A stretch of DNA of 64,000 bases from NCBI GenBank assembly GCA_001899285.1, contig MKWA01000023.1, forward strand, positions 2,958-66,957. Reading direction: 5' to 3'. Source of the DNA: Rhizobiales bacterium 64-17 (GTDB lineage: Bacteria; Pseudomonadota; Alphaproteobacteria; Rhizobiales; Xanthobacteraceae). Below the pieces are notes generated by a model. The model was not told the origin of the DNA, ran no database searches, and saw only the letters and a list, made by a program, of their open reading frames with translations. Position 1 is the first letter of the stretch, and every line of letters starts with the position of its first letter. Made by a program: the position numbers and the translations under genes. Below are positions 37,416 to 45,981 of the stretch, one piece after another.

Positions 37416-39632
37416 GTGACGGCGGCGACCCAGACGAAAATCACCCCCGAACTCGTTGCCGAACATGGCCTCAAGCCGGACGAATACGAGCGCATCCTCA
37501 AGCTGATCGGCCGCGAGCCGACCGTCACCGAGCTGGGTATCTTCTCGGCGATGTGGAACGAGCATTGCTCGTACAAGTCTTCGAAGGTGCATCTGCGCAC
37601 GCTGCCGACCAAGGCGCCGTGGGTGATCCAGGGACCGGGCGAGAACGCCGGCGTCATCGACATCGGCGACGGGCTAGCCTGCGTGTTCAAGATGGAGAGC
37701 CACAACCACCCGAGCTTCATCGAGCCGTATCAGGGCGCGACCACCGGCGTCGGCGGCATCCTGCGCGACGTGTTCACCATGGGCGCGCGGCCGATCGCCT
37801 GCCTCAACGCGATCTCGTTCGGTGAGCCGGCGCACCCGAAGACGCGGCATCTCGTGTCCGGCGTGGTCGCAGGCATCGGCGGCTACGGCAATTCGTTCGG
37901 CGTGCCGACGGTGGCCGGACAGACGCGCTTCCACGCGCGCTACAACGGCAACAACCTCGTCAACGCCATGGCGGTGGGCCTCGCCGAGGCCGACAAGATT
38001 TTCTACGCGGCGGCGTCCGGCGTTGACATGCCGATCGTCTATCTCGGCTCCAAGACCGGCCGCGACGGCATCCACGGCGCGTCGATGGCGTCCGCGGAGT
38101 TCGATGACGATTCCGAGGAGAAACGTCCGACCGTGCAGGTCGGCGACCCGTTCTCGGAGAAGCTGCTGCTCGAAGCCTGCCTCGAGATCATGGAGAAGGG
38201 CTGCGTCATCGCCATCCAGGACATGGGCGCGGCGGGACTGACCTGTTCCGCTGTCGAGATGGGCGCCAAGGGCGATCTCGGCGTGACGCTCGAACTCGAC
38301 AAGGTGCCGACCCGCGAAGCCGGGATGAGCGCCTACGAGATGATGCTGTCGGAGAGCCAGGAGCGCATGCTCATGGTGCTCAAGCCGGAGAAGGAAAAGG
38401 AAGCGGAAGACATCTTCCGCAAATGGGGTCTCGACTTCGCTATCGTCGGGCACACCACGCCGACCAAGCGGTTCGTGGTGAAGCATCACGGCGAGGTGAT
38501 GGCCGATCTGCCGATCAAGGAGCTGGGCGACGAGGCGCCGGAATACAAGCGTCCGTTCGTCATTGCCGAGAAGCAGAAGCGTGTCGATGCCGACAGCGTT
38601 GCTGCGCCGATGCCGCTCGCCGATGCGCTGGAAACGCTGATCGCGACGCCGGACCTGTGCTCGAAGCGCTGGGTGTGGGAGCAGTACGACCACGTCATCG
38701 GCGGCAACACGGTGCAGCGCCCCGGTGGCGATGCGGCGGTGGTGCGCATCAACGACGGGCCGAAGGCGCTGGCGATGACCACCGACGTGACGCCGCGCTA
38801 TTGCGAGGCCGATCCGTTCGAGGGCGGCAAGCAGGCGGTGGCGGAATGCTGGCGCAACATCACCGCCGTCGGCGGCCGGCCGCTGGCGATCACCGACAAT
38901 CTGAATTTCGGCAATCCCGAACGGCCCGAAGTCATGGGCCAGTTCGTCGGCTGCGTTCGCGGCATCGGCGAGGCGTGCAAGGATCTCGACTTCCCGGTCG
39001 TGTCCGGCAACGTCTCGCTTTACAACGAGACCAACGGCCGCGGAATCCTGCCGACCCCGTCGATCGGCGGCGTCGGCGTGATCGATGATTTCCAGAAATC
39101 CGCGACCATCGCCTTCAAGGCGGCCGGCGAGGTGATCCTGCTGATCGGCGAGACGCAGGGCTGGCTCGGCCAGTCGCTCTATCTGCGCGACGTCTGCGGC
39201 CGCGAAGAGGGCGCGCCGCCGCCGGTCGATCTGATCGAGGAACGCGAGAACGGCGATCTGGTGCGCGGCCTGATCGCCGACGGCGCGGTCACGGCGGTGC
39301 ACGACGTCTCCGACGGCGGCTTGCTGGTGGCGCTGGCCGAGATGGCGATGGCCTCCGGCATCGGTGCGACACTGACGGAGGGCCCGGATGACACGCCGCC
39401 GCATGCCTATTGGTTCGGTGAGGATCAGGCGCGCTACATCGTCACCGTGGCGGCGTCGTCCGCCGCGCCGGTGATTGAGCGCGCCCGCGACGCGGGCGTG
39501 CTGGTCGAGCGCATCGGCGTCACCGGTGGCGACGCGCTGTCCCTGCCGGGCGAGCGTCCGCTGGCGGTGGCGGACCTCAACCGGAGATTTGAGGGCTGGC
39601 TGCCCGGCTACATGGCCGGGGCGGGGCAATAA
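37416..39632 (+). CDS. purL: FGAM synthase large subunit PurL
   Basis: A 738-residue enzyme of the small PurL type. The N-terminus has [12 protein letters not shown], which holds the catalytic His; [27 protein letters not shown] is the ATP/FGAR loop; a second half ([37 protein letters not shown]) repeats the fold. It makes FGAM from FGAR with ammonia from PurQ. The GTG start at 37416 lies right after the purQ stop and in frame with the conserved N-terminus. No purF follows, so the rest of the pathway is elsewhere; purB is at 45982. Confidence 0.96.
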   Translation: MTAATQTKITPELVAEHGLKPDEYERILKLIGREPTVTELGIFSAMWNEHCSYKSSKVHLRTLPTKAPWVIQGPGENAGVIDIGDGLACVFKMESHNHPSFIEPYQGATTGVGGILRDVFTMGARPIACLNAISFGEPAHPKTRHLVSGVVAGIGGYGNSFGVPTVAGQTRFHARYNGNNLVNAMAVGLAEADKIFYAAASGVDMPIVYLGSKTGRDGIHGASMASAEFDDDSEEKRPTVQVGDPFSEKLLLEACLEIMEKGCVIAIQDMGAAGLTCSAVEMGAKGDLGVTLELDKVPTREAGMSAYEMMLSESQERMLMVLKPEKEKEAEDIFRKWGLDFAIVGHTTPTKRFVVKHHGEVMADLPIKELGDEAPEYKRPFVIAEKQKRVDADSVAAPMPLADALETLIATPDLCSKRWVWEQYDHVIGGNTVQRPGGDAAVVRINDGPKALAMTTDVTPRYCEADPFEGGKQAVAECWRNITAVGGRPLAITDNLNFGNPERPEVMGQFVGCVRGIGEACKDLDFPVVSGNVSLYNETNGRGILPTPSIGGVGVIDDFQKSATIAFKAAGEVILLIGETQGWLGQSLYLRDVCGREEGAPPPVDLIEERENGDLVRGLIADGAVTAVHDVSDGGLLVALAEMAMASGIGATLTEGPDDTPPHAYWFGEDQARYIVTVAASSAAPVIERARDAGVLVERIGVTGGDALSLPGERPLAVADLNRRFEGWLPGYMAGAGQ

Positions 39633-39960
39633 GCCGCTTTAGTCGGGTGGCGGCGGCAACTCCGAAAACGCGACCAGCAGCGCCAGGCTCAACGCCGAGG
39701 CGACCAGTAAGGCTGTGTCGTACATAGCGGGCACATCCCTGTTGGGTGACGGGCGTTCCTCCCGCGGATCAACGCGGCGATCGTGCATTTGTGCCGGGAT
39801 TGAGCAGGGTTTTTGGAATTCCGTGCAAAGGCCCGTGCCGGGATGCCGCATCGGGGCATATCGACCCCAATTCTGGCATAATGCTGAGCGATTCACGTTG
39901 ACCTCGCCCGATCCTGCGGGGCGGCGGGCGTTTCCGGACCTCGAAGGAGCGAACATCACC
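39633..39960. other. 328-base interval between purL and bolA
   Basis: Apart from the possible peptide at 39639-39725 I see no gene here. The interval should hold the bolA promoter. AAGGAG sits 12 bases before the bolA start. No strong hairpin follows purL. Confidence 0.5.
39639..39725 (-). CDS. Possible 28-residue membrane peptide
   Basis: MYDTALLVASALSLALLVAFSELPPPPD would be a single-helix peptide with a Pro-rich tail, preceded by AGGGATG. It could be a KdpF-like or regulatory membrane peptide, but it has no partner gene and its coding status rests on the hydrophobic pattern alone. It converges with the end of purL. Confidence 0.35.
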   Translation of the reverse strand: MYDTALLVASALSLALLVAFSELPPPPD

Positions 39961-40197
39961 ATGGCAATGGATGCGGGCGAGATCGAACGCCTCATCAAGG
40001 CGGCCCTGCCGGACGCCGACGTCACCATCCGCGACCTCGCCGGCGATGGCGATCACTACGCCGCCTCGGTCGTTTCCGCCTCGTTCAAGGGCAAATCCCG
40101 CGTTCAGCAGCACCAGATCGTCTATCAGGCGCTCCAGGGCCAGATGGGCGGCAAGCTGCACGCATTGGCCCTGCAGACGGGGACGCCGGAAGGCTGA
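39961..40197 (+). CDS. BolA/IbaG-family protein
   Basis: A 78-residue single-domain BolA protein. The recognised part is [44 protein letters not shown], including the invariant HQ.VY segment, whose His contributes to [2Fe-2S] binding with CGFS glutaredoxins. GrxD is encoded 143 bases downstream on the same strand, an arrangement typical for iron-sulfur trafficking and iron regulation in alphaproteobacteria. It resembles IbaG/YrbA rather than long BolA. AAGGAG precedes the ATG. Confidence 0.92.
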   Translation: MAMDAGEIERLIKAALPDADVTIRDLAGDGDHYAASVVSASFKGKSRVQQHQIVYQALQGQMGGKLHALALQTGTPEG

Positions 40198-40339
40198 ATC
40201 GGGCTCTGGGGCTGGCTGGAAGGCTTTACCAAGGGAGGTCTTGCGTTCGCCGCCCAAAGGTACGATGTGTCAGGCACCAACCGAGGACGTGTTCCGGCCG
40301 ACCCAACCACCGCTGCGACAGGCAGCAAAGGCAAACGAC

Positions 40340-40672
40340 ATGAGCATTCAGGATTTCATCCGCAACGAAGTGACCAGCAACGACGTGGTGCTGTTCATGA
40401 AGGGCAGCCCGCAGTTCCCGCAGTGCGGATTCTCGGGGCAGGTCGTGCAGATCCTCGACCATATCGGCGTGCCCTATAAGGGCCTCAACGTGCTGGAGTC
40501 GCTCGAACTGCGCGACGGCATCAAGCAGTATTCGAACTGGCCGACGATCCCGCAGCTCTATGTGAAGGGTGAATTCGTCGGCGGTTGCGACATCGTGCGC
40601 GAGATGTTCCAGGCCGGCGAGTTGCAGTCGATGTTCAAGGACAAGGGTCTGGCGACGACGACTGTCGCCTGA
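40340..40672 (+). CDS. grxD: Monothiol glutaredoxin, CGFS type
   Basis: A 110-residue glutaredoxin with the CGFS active-site motif at residues 29-32 ([13 protein letters not shown]), followed by [20 protein letters not shown], the glutathione-binding TVP-equivalent (TIP) and GGCD loop. It coordinates a bridging [2Fe-2S] cluster with glutathione or with BolA and works in cluster transfer and iron sensing, not classical thiol reduction. The bolA gene precedes it. A strong terminator follows at 40697, closing the bolA-grxD unit. Confidence 0.96.
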   Translation: MSIQDFIRNEVTSNDVVLFMKGSPQFPQCGFSGQVVQILDHIGVPYKGLNVLESLELRDGIKQYSNWPTIPQLYVKGEFVGGCDIVREMFQAGELQSMFKDKGLATTTVA

Positions 40673-40696
40673 CGTCCTGATTTCAGATTTGCGCAG

Positions 40697-40729
40697 CGCC
40701 AGTCCGGACGCGGTCCGGGCTGGCGTTTT
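40697..40729 (+). terminator. Rho-independent terminator of grxD
   Basis: CGCCAGTCCGGAC pairs with GTCCGGGCTGGCG (13 bp with one G-T) around GCG and is followed by TTTTGTTTG. Confidence 0.88.
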
Positions 40730-40760
40730 GTTTGGGTTGGTGAACCGGGAACGTCCTCTA

Positions 40761-40796
40761 TCCGTTCATTCCCGCTTTCGCGGGGACGAGCGGCAA
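40761..40796. repeat. Second copy of the CCCGCTTTCGCGGG repeat
   Basis: TCCGTTCATTCCCGCTTTCGCGGGGACGAG carries the same core as the element at 7681-7762. This is a shortened copy lying between grxD and the converging metallo-hydrolase gene. Confidence 0.72.
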
Positions 40797-40826
40797 CAGG
40801 GCGTGCTCACTGAAAGCGATCTACTT

Positions 40827-41753
40827 CTAAGCCGGCACGAAGCGGTAGGCGTTGTCCTTCTTCTCCACCTTGCCGACGCCCGGATAAGGCAGGTGGAAAC
40901 CGATTAGCGTCGCGCGATCCTTGGCGAGACGATCCAGCATGGTCTTGCGCGTCGCGATGGCGCGCTCGGCCTCGTGATCGGCCGGCATGCGCCAGTCCGG
41001 GTTCGCGAATGAAACGATCTCGTGGGTGAGCACGTCGCCGCCGACGATCAGACCGTCGCCACCGGCGAGTTCAAGCGAGACGTGACCCTGGGTGTGACCG
41101 GGGGTCGCGAGAATGCGCAGGCCGCGCACGATCTCATCGTTCGGCTTGAGCATCGTCACGCGGTCCTTGATCACCGCGTAGTTGCGGCGCGCGCCAGTGA
41201 CGAAGCCGGCACGTTCCTCCGGCAGGCCGCGCGTGGCGTTGTCGCCCTGCCAGAAATCCCATTCCGCCGCGGCGACATAAAACGATGCTTTCGGCAGCCG
41301 CGGATCGTCGAGTTCATCGACCAAGCCCCAGAGATGATCGGGGTGGCCATGGGTAAACACTACCTTGGTAATCTTGCTGCGGTCGATGCCGGCCGCTTCG
41401 AGATTGTCGAACAGCTTGCCGGCGGTTGGCATGAAGCGATCGCCGGAGCCCATGTCGATCAGGATCAGGTCGTCGCCGGATTTGATCAGCGTGATGTTCG
41501 TCGGCGAGTCGTATTGCTGGCTGGTCTGCTTCGCGGCGGCGAGCGCGGCGTTGCGTTCTGCCGGGGGCGCGTCCGGCGCGATGAAGCTCGTCGGCAGCAC
41601 CAGATGCCCGTCGCTCACGACCATCACCTCGAACGCGCCGTGGCTGAATCGATGCGGCGCGGCGTGGGCCATGCGCGGCAGCAGGGGCGCGGCGACGCCG
41701 CCGGCGGTGAGGGCGAGGAACGAGCGGCGGTCGAGCGGCCTATCGAAGCGCAT
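40827..41753 (-). CDS. Exported metallo-beta-lactamase-fold hydrolase
   Basis: A 308-residue hydrolase. The signal LDRRSFLALTAGGVAAPLLPRMAHA is Tat-like. The MBL fold follows: LILIDMGSGDRFMP, VVFTHGHPDHLWGLVDELDD (HxHxDH zinc motif), LATPGHTQGHVSLEL and GGDVLTH, and a late GFHLPYPGVG with the third zinc ligand. The fold suits a lactonase, glyoxalase II-like or sulfatase-type enzyme in the periplasm; quorum-quenching lactonases share this layout. No genetic partner suggests which. The ATG at 41753 is supported only by the signal peptide; its ribosome binding site is weak. Confidence 0.87.
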   Translation of the reverse strand: MRFDRPLDRRSFLALTAGGVAAPLLPRMAHAAPHRFSHGAFEVMVVSDGHLVLPTSFIAPDAPPAERNAALAAAKQTSQQYDSPTNITLIKSGDDLILIDMGSGDRFMPTAGKLFDNLEAAGIDRSKITKVVFTHGHPDHLWGLVDELDDPRLPKASFYVAAAEWDFWQGDNATRGLPEERAGFVTGARRNYAVIKDRVTMLKPNDEIVRGLRILATPGHTQGHVSLELAGGDGLIVGGDVLTHEIVSFANPDWRMPADHEAERAIATRKTMLDRLAKDRATLIGFHLPYPGVGKVEKKDNAYRFVPA

Positions 41754-41823
41754 GGTAATGGTCCCGGAACAACTGTCCGGACGATAGGCCACGCGCGCGC
41801 CGCTTCGCAACCGGCGGCGAGGG

Positions 41824-41925
41824 TTAGAAACGGAACACGATCTGCCCGCGCACGCCGTGGTCGCCGGTGCTGGAGGCATATTGGCCGGCGTACCGGCGAA
41901 CGCTTGACGCCAGCCGAGCGAACAT
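41824..41925 (-). pseudogene. Remnant of a beta-barrel C-terminus
   Basis: The minus strand ends in RRYAGQYASSTGDHGV, then RGQIVFRF and a stop. An alternating C-terminal strand ending in Phe is the outer-membrane-barrel signature of porins and autotransporters. Upstream, in another frame, NVSIAGLPFTPGSGSASA and ATVNVRS suggest more of the same gene with a frameshift. The rest is missing, so I read it as decayed debris. Other explanations, including chance, are possible. Confidence 0.35.
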
Positions 41926-42055
41926 TCACCGTCGCGCCGCTCTTTGCGCTCGCCGATCCGCTGCCCGGCGTGAACGGCAGGCCGGCGATGCTCACGTTCG
42001 AAAGGCAAAATCCGACCGCGAGGTGACGGACACACAACAAGTCATCGGCCATAAA

Positions 42056-42083
42056 AAAAAGCCGCCCAAACGGGCGGCTTTTT
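42056..42083. terminator. Terminator after rpsD
   Basis: AAAAGCCGCCC pairs with GGGCGGCTTTT around AAAC. On the minus strand TTTTTTTTAT follows, so it ends rpsD. The plus-strand side is also T-rich. Confidence 0.9.
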
Positions 42084-42102
42084 CCGTATTCGGCGCGAAA
42101 GA

Positions 42103-42720
42103 TCAGCGCGAATAGTATTCGATCACCAGATGCGGCTCCATCTGCACCGCGAACGGCACGTCGGTGAGCACCGGCACGCGCGTCATCTTGGCGGTGAACT
42201 TGGAGTGATCGGCCTCGATGTAATCCGGCACATCGCGCTCGGCCGAGGCGACGGCTTCCATCACCAGCGGCATCTCGCGCGACTTGTCCTTGACCTCGAC
42301 CACGTCGCCGACCTTGACGCGGTAGGAGGGGATGTTGACGCGGCGGCCGTTCACCTTGATGTGGCCGTGGTTGATCACCTGACGCGCCGCGAACACCGTC
42401 GGCACGAACTTGGCGCGGAAGATCATCGCATCGAGACGGCTCTCGAGCAGGCCGATCATGTTGGCGCCGCTGTCGCCGCGCATCCGGCGCGCTTCGACGT
42501 AGGTGCGGTGGAACTGCTTCTCTGAAATGTTGCCGTAATAGCCGCGCAGCTTCTGCTTGGCCTTGAGCTGCACGCCGAAGTCGGAGAGCTTGCCCTTGCG
42601 GCGCTGGCCGTGCTGGCCGGGGCCGTATTCACGCTTGTTGACCGGGCTCTTCGGGCGACCCCAGATGTTTTCGCCCATCCGGCGGTCGATCTTGTACTTT
42701 GCGCTATGGCGCTTTGACAT
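42103..42720 (-). CDS. rpsD: 30S ribosomal protein S4
   Basis: A 205-residue primary rRNA-binding protein of the small ribosomal subunit. The N-terminal [20 protein letters not shown] and the S4 domain [45 protein letters not shown] are clear. S4 starts assembly of the 16S 5' domain, proofreads decoding and can repress its own operon in other bacteria. It is a lone gene here, as in many alphaproteobacteria, outside the ribosomal cluster. It lacks the zinc-finger Cys set at the N-terminus. Confidence 0.98.
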   Translation of the reverse strand: MSKRHSAKYKIDRRMGENIWGRPKSPVNKREYGPGQHGQRRKGKLSDFGVQLKAKQKLRGYYGNISEKQFHRTYVEARRMRGDSGANMIGLLESRLDAMIFRAKFVPTVFAARQVINHGHIKVNGRRVNIPSYRVKVGDVVEVKDKSREMPLVMEAVASAERDVPDYIEADHSKFTAKMTRVPVLTDVPFAVQMEPHLVIEYYSR

Positions 42721-43119
42721 CGCGTCCTCTGTGAACGTTCGAGTGAGAGATGAGGAACCGCGCCCTCCTTTGTCGCGGGCCGAAGCCCGAAACCGACAGG
42801 TTCCGGCCGAAAGCTGACGGCCGTGACCACGGGTGCGAAACGCTCCGCGGGGCCGGATTGGCTCCAGCCCCGCGAAGTGGGCGCGTTTTAGGGGTTTGGG
42901 GCGGCCCTGTCAAACCATCCGGGGCCGGGAAGCAGGAACGAGTGTCGCCGATAGTGCTTGCAGATCAATGCTTTGGCGGAAAGTTCCGCCGCGCTGTCCG
43001 GTCGCGTCCGGTTTTTGTTGCGCCGGGGCGGGTGGTCCCCTAGTTATTGCGGATCAGACCGGGCCCCTCTGACAGCCAACTGGCTGTGATGTCGGACTGA
43101 TGACGACCACGGTGGCCCG
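42721..43119. other. 399-base gene-free region between rpsD and the TerC unit
   Basis: No convincing gene. It contains a GCGGGGC...GCCCCGC inverted repeat (about 42846-42877), a GGCGGAAAGTTCCGCC hairpin (about 42974-42990) and an AGCCAACTGGCT hairpin near 43074. It must carry divergent promoters for rpsD and terC. I looked for a yybP-ykoY manganese riboswitch before the TerC gene and did not find its conserved core. Confidence 0.5.
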
Positions 43120-43383
43120 ATGCTCGAACTCCTGTCCGAATCTCCGATTCCGTTTCCGTTGATCCTGCCGACGGTCAGCCTGTTGCTGCTCGCCGTGGCC
43201 GGATCATTCGCGTTACACGGCTGGTGGTCCGGACAGGCGCGCGCAGGGGACACCGTAACCTCGTGGGATATTGCCGCGGCGCTGACCTTCCTCGGCTGCG
43301 CTGCCGCGATCCTCGGCGAGATCGAACACGTCATCGAATATTTGTGGTTGAACGACACAAGGACCAAGCCCGCCAATGGATAG
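43120..43383 (+). CDS. Small membrane protein preceding TerC
   Basis: An 87-residue protein of unknown family with two hydrophobic segments, LILPTVSLLLLAVAGSFALHGWW and WDIAAALTFLGCAAAILGEIEHVIEYLW. The second contains acidic residues and a His near the membrane border. It overlaps the terC start by eight bases, so the two genes are co-transcribed and translation is probably coupled. A part in the TerC metal exporter is plausible but unproven. The ribosome binding site is weak. Confidence 0.66.
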   Translation: MLELLSESPIPFPLILPTVSLLLLAVAGSFALHGWWSGQARAGDTVTSWDIAAALTFLGCAAAILGEIEHVIEYLWLNDTRTKPANG

Positions 43384-44029
43384 TATCATTGCCGATATCG
43401 TCGCGACCCTGACCACGCCTGCCGGCCTCGCGGCGCTCGGCCAGGTCATCATGATCGACCTGGTGCTCGCCGGCGACAACGCCATCGTCATCGGTCTTGC
43501 CGCCGCCGGTTTGCCGGCCGAACAGCGCAACAAGGCGATCCTGCTCGGCATCCTCGCTGCGACCGGTCTGCGCATCATCTTCGCCAGCGTCACCGTGCAG
43601 TTGCTCGCGATCGTCGGCCTGCTGCTCGCCGGCGGCATTCTGCTGTTGTGGGTGTGCTGGAAGATGTGGCGCGAGCTGCGCGGCCCGCATCACAATCCTG
43701 ATGCTGCCGCCGCACTCGCGGACGGCGCCGCGCCGACCAAGACGCTGCGTCAGGCCGCGCTGCAGATCATCGTCGCCGACGTCTCGATGTCGCTCGACAA
43801 TGTGCTCGCCGTGGCGGGCGCGGCGCGCGAACACCCGACCGCGCTGATCTTCGGTCTCGGCCTGTCGATCGTGTTGATGGGCCTCGCGGCCAACTTCATC
43901 GCCCGCCTGCTCGATAAGCACCGCTGGATCGCCTATGTCGGCCTCGCCATCATCCTCTACGTGGCCGGCGACATGATCTATCGCGGCTTTATCGAAGTGC
44001 GGCCTTATGTGGTGTCGCTGTTGACGTAA
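43376..44029 (+). CDS. TerC/YjbE-family integral membrane metal transporter
   Basis: A 217-residue protein with about seven helices. The TerC fingerprint is present: QVIMIDLVLAGDNAIVIGLAAAGLP (with Asp in helix 1 and GDNA), and its mirrored copy QIIVADVSMSLDNVLAVAGAA. These acidic membrane residues bind divalent cation. Family members export manganese or load exported metalloenzymes. No riboswitch was identified. It is preceded by a small membrane protein and overlaps the end of the convergent murI gene by 41 bases. Confidence 0.92.
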   Translation: MDSIIADIVATLTTPAGLAALGQVIMIDLVLAGDNAIVIGLAAAGLPAEQRNKAILLGILAATGLRIIFASVTVQLLAIVGLLLAGGILLLWVCWKMWRELRGPHHNPDAAAALADGAAPTKTLRQAALQIIVADVSMSLDNVLAVAGAAREHPTALIFGLGLSIVLMGLAANFIARLLDKHRWIAYVGLAIILYVAGDMIYRGFIEVRPYVVSLLT

Positions 44030-44852
44030 AGCCGAAGGAGGCCAGCGCCCGCATCAGGTGCGGCGCTGGCGCCCGGCCGGAGGTGAACACGATGTCCGCG
44101 GACAGGGTCGCAAGCCCGTTCGCAAGTCCGCTCATTTGTTCGTTGGGTGTGCCGATCAGGCCGACGACGCGGCGCGCGATCGCCGGCGCCGGATCGATCC
44201 AGTCGACCGACCACGGCGCGAGCGCCGCCAGACGGTCGAGCAGCAGCGGATAATGCGTGCACGCAAGCGCCACCGTGTCGGTGCGCTTGCCGTCGTGTTC
44301 GATGAAGCAGGGCGCGATCTCGGCGCGTAGCTCCGCGTCGGTCGCGGGCGCGCCGTTCAGTTCGGCTTCGGCGAAGGTGGCAAGCCGGGCTGCGCCGACC
44401 AGCGTGACGCTGCAATCCTGCGCGAATTCGCGGATCAGGCTTTTGGTGTATTCGCGCGCCACTGTCGCCTCGGTGCCGAGCACCGACACGAGTTTGCTGC
44501 GCGAGCCTGCACAGGCGGGCTTGATCGCCGGCACGGTGCCGACGAACGGCACGGTGAAGGCTGCGCGCAGCGGCGCCAGCGCCAGCGTCGAGGCGGTGTT
44601 GCAGGCAATGACCGCCAGGTCCGGGTGCCATGTCGTGATCGCGTCGCCGATCACGTCGAGTACGCGCGCGACCAGTTCGGTTTCCGGAATGCGGCCGTAG
44701 GGGAAACGCGCATCGTCGGCGAGATAGATGTAGCGCGCATCCGGGCGCGCCTTCGCCACCTCGCGGAATACGGTGAGCCCGCCGAGGCCGGAATCGAAGA
44801 CGAGAATCGTTGGATGATCTGCGCGCGGCATCTGATGGATTCGCAATGGCAT
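43989..44852 (-). CDS. murI: Glutamate racemase
   Basis: A 287-residue enzyme that makes D-glutamate for peptidoglycan. The two catalytic cysteines stand in VIACNTAST (Cys84) and ALACTHYPLL (Cys198), and ILVFDSGLGGLTVFRE is the substrate loop at the N-terminus. I placed the start at 44852 by homologue length; an in-frame ATG at 44831 is a plausible alternative. Its last 41 bases overlap the end of terC in the opposite direction. It is essential in most bacteria. Confidence 0.95.
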   Translation of the reverse strand: MPLRIHQMPRADHPTILVFDSGLGGLTVFREVAKARPDARYIYLADDARFPYGRIPETELVARVLDVIGDAITTWHPDLAVIACNTASTLALAPLRAAFTVPFVGTVPAIKPACAGSRSKLVSVLGTEATVAREYTKSLIREFAQDCSVTLVGAARLATFAEAELNGAPATDAELRAEIAPCFIEHDGKRTDTVALACTHYPLLLDRLAALAPWSVDWIDPAPAIARRVVGLIGTPNEQMSGLANGLATLSADIVFTSGRAPAPHLMRALASFGFTSTATPHKAALR

Positions 44853-44973
44853 CAGATAAGCGCGCCTGCGGCACCGTGACAATGGGGGCAGATCTGGGCT
44901 CCGCATGAGGGTCATAGATTTGCCCGTCTCGTGCGGTGTGTGTCCGGGTAGGACAGCAGCGGCGGAGGCGGGC

Positions 44974-45378
44974 ATGCGATGGAAAACGGGTGGTCTGGCG
45001 GGCGTTCTCCTGTTGGCCAGCGTGACGCTGGGCGACGCCGCGACAGTGCGCTCCGAACTCAACCTGCGCGCGGGGCCGGGAACGGGCTACAGCGTGGTTG
45101 CCGTCATGCCCGCGGGCGCCGAGGTGGATATTCGCGATTGCTCCGGCGCGTGGTGTCGCGTCGTTTGGGGTTCGGCCGAGGGTTACGCCAACGCGGATTA
45201 TCTGGTGGACGAACCGGACGAGGGGGACAGGCGGCCGCCGGCTGCGCGTGGTCCGGCACCGCTGTTCAATTTCGGCGTCAGTACCTGGAGCTTCGGGTCG
45301 AGCGGCGATCACGGCTGGTCCAACCATCGCGGATGGGACACGGATCGTGGTGCTTACAGCCGCGAGCGCGCCTGGTAG
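44974..45378 (+). CDS. Secreted bacterial SH3-domain protein
   Basis: A 134-residue exported protein. A signal peptide (RWKTGGLAGVLLLASVTLGDAA) precedes an SH3b domain: VRSELNLRAGPGTGYSVVAVMPAGAEVDIRDCSGAWCRVVWGSAEGYANADYL. In cell-envelope proteins SH3b domains bind peptidoglycan peptides. The remaining 40 residues are Gly/Trp/Arg-rich and probably disordered. GGAGG lies before the ATG at 44974. The C-terminus has no anchor. It is divergent from murI, which may be a coincidence. Confidence 0.85.
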   Translation: MRWKTGGLAGVLLLASVTLGDAATVRSELNLRAGPGTGYSVVAVMPAGAEVDIRDCSGAWCRVVWGSAEGYANADYLVDEPDEGDRRPPAARGPAPLFNFGVSTWSFGSSGDHGWSNHRGWDTDRGAYSRERAW

Positions 45379-45406
45379 CCGGAGCCGTTTTCCAGCGCGG
45401 CGAAAG

Positions 45407-45970
45407 TTAGTCCTTCACGCGCGCCAGCAACTGGCCGAGCAGCAGCAGGCCCTGCGGCCACAGGCCGAGCCGCGTCGCGGTGTTGATGTGGCCGAGTTCG
45501 GGGATTTCGCAGTAATCCGCCAGCCAGGCGTCGGCGAAGAACCGCGCGCGCTCCGGGTTGACGTAAGGATCGTCGGTTGAGGCGACGACCAGTGCCGGCA
45601 CCGGAAACGGCTTGAGCGGCATCGGCGCGAACGGGCGCACGCTGTCCGGCGTGTTCTCCGGGTGATCGACGTCGGACGGCGCGCACAGGAATGCGGCCTT
45701 GATCCGGCCCGGCGTGTTGCGGGCTGCCCAGTGCGCGGCGAGCGAAACGGAGAGGCTGTGGCAGATCAACACGGCCGGACGTGAGCCGCCGGTAATTGCC
45801 GCGTCGAGCTGCTGCATCCATGCCTGCGGATGCGGCTGATCCCAGTCGTCCTGAATGACGCGCGTCGCGTTGCGCAGCGCCATGCACCAGTACGACTGCC
45901 AGTGTTCGACCCCTGAATTGCCGAGGCCGGGCAGGACGAGGAAGTCGTAGTCGGCGGTGACGTCGCGCAT
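45407..45970 (-). CDS. RBBP9/YdeN-family serine hydrolase
   Basis: A 187-residue cytoplasmic alpha/beta-hydrolase. Nucleophile elbow ICHSLSVSLAAHWA (about residue 76), an Asp in VASTDDPYVNPERA and a His in ELGHINTATRLGLWPQG complete the triad. The early segment VLPGLGNSGVEHWQSYW is typical of RBBP9/YdeN proteins, whose substrates are mostly unknown. It starts 11 bases after purB ends, so they are probably co-transcribed, but I see no metabolic link. Confidence 0.88.
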   Translation of the reverse strand: MRDVTADYDFLVLPGLGNSGVEHWQSYWCMALRNATRVIQDDWDQPHPQAWMQQLDAAITGGSRPAVLICHSLSVSLAAHWAARNTPGRIKAAFLCAPSDVDHPENTPDSVRPFAPMPLKPFPVPALVVASTDDPYVNPERARFFADAWLADYCEIPELGHINTATRLGLWPQGLLLLGQLLARVKD

Positions 45971-45981
45971 GATCGCTCGGG

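Noticed and set aside
42940..43119. Manganese (yybP-ykoY) riboswitch before the TerC unit
   Set aside because: Expected by family association, but the conserved core and paired loops could not be found in the leader.
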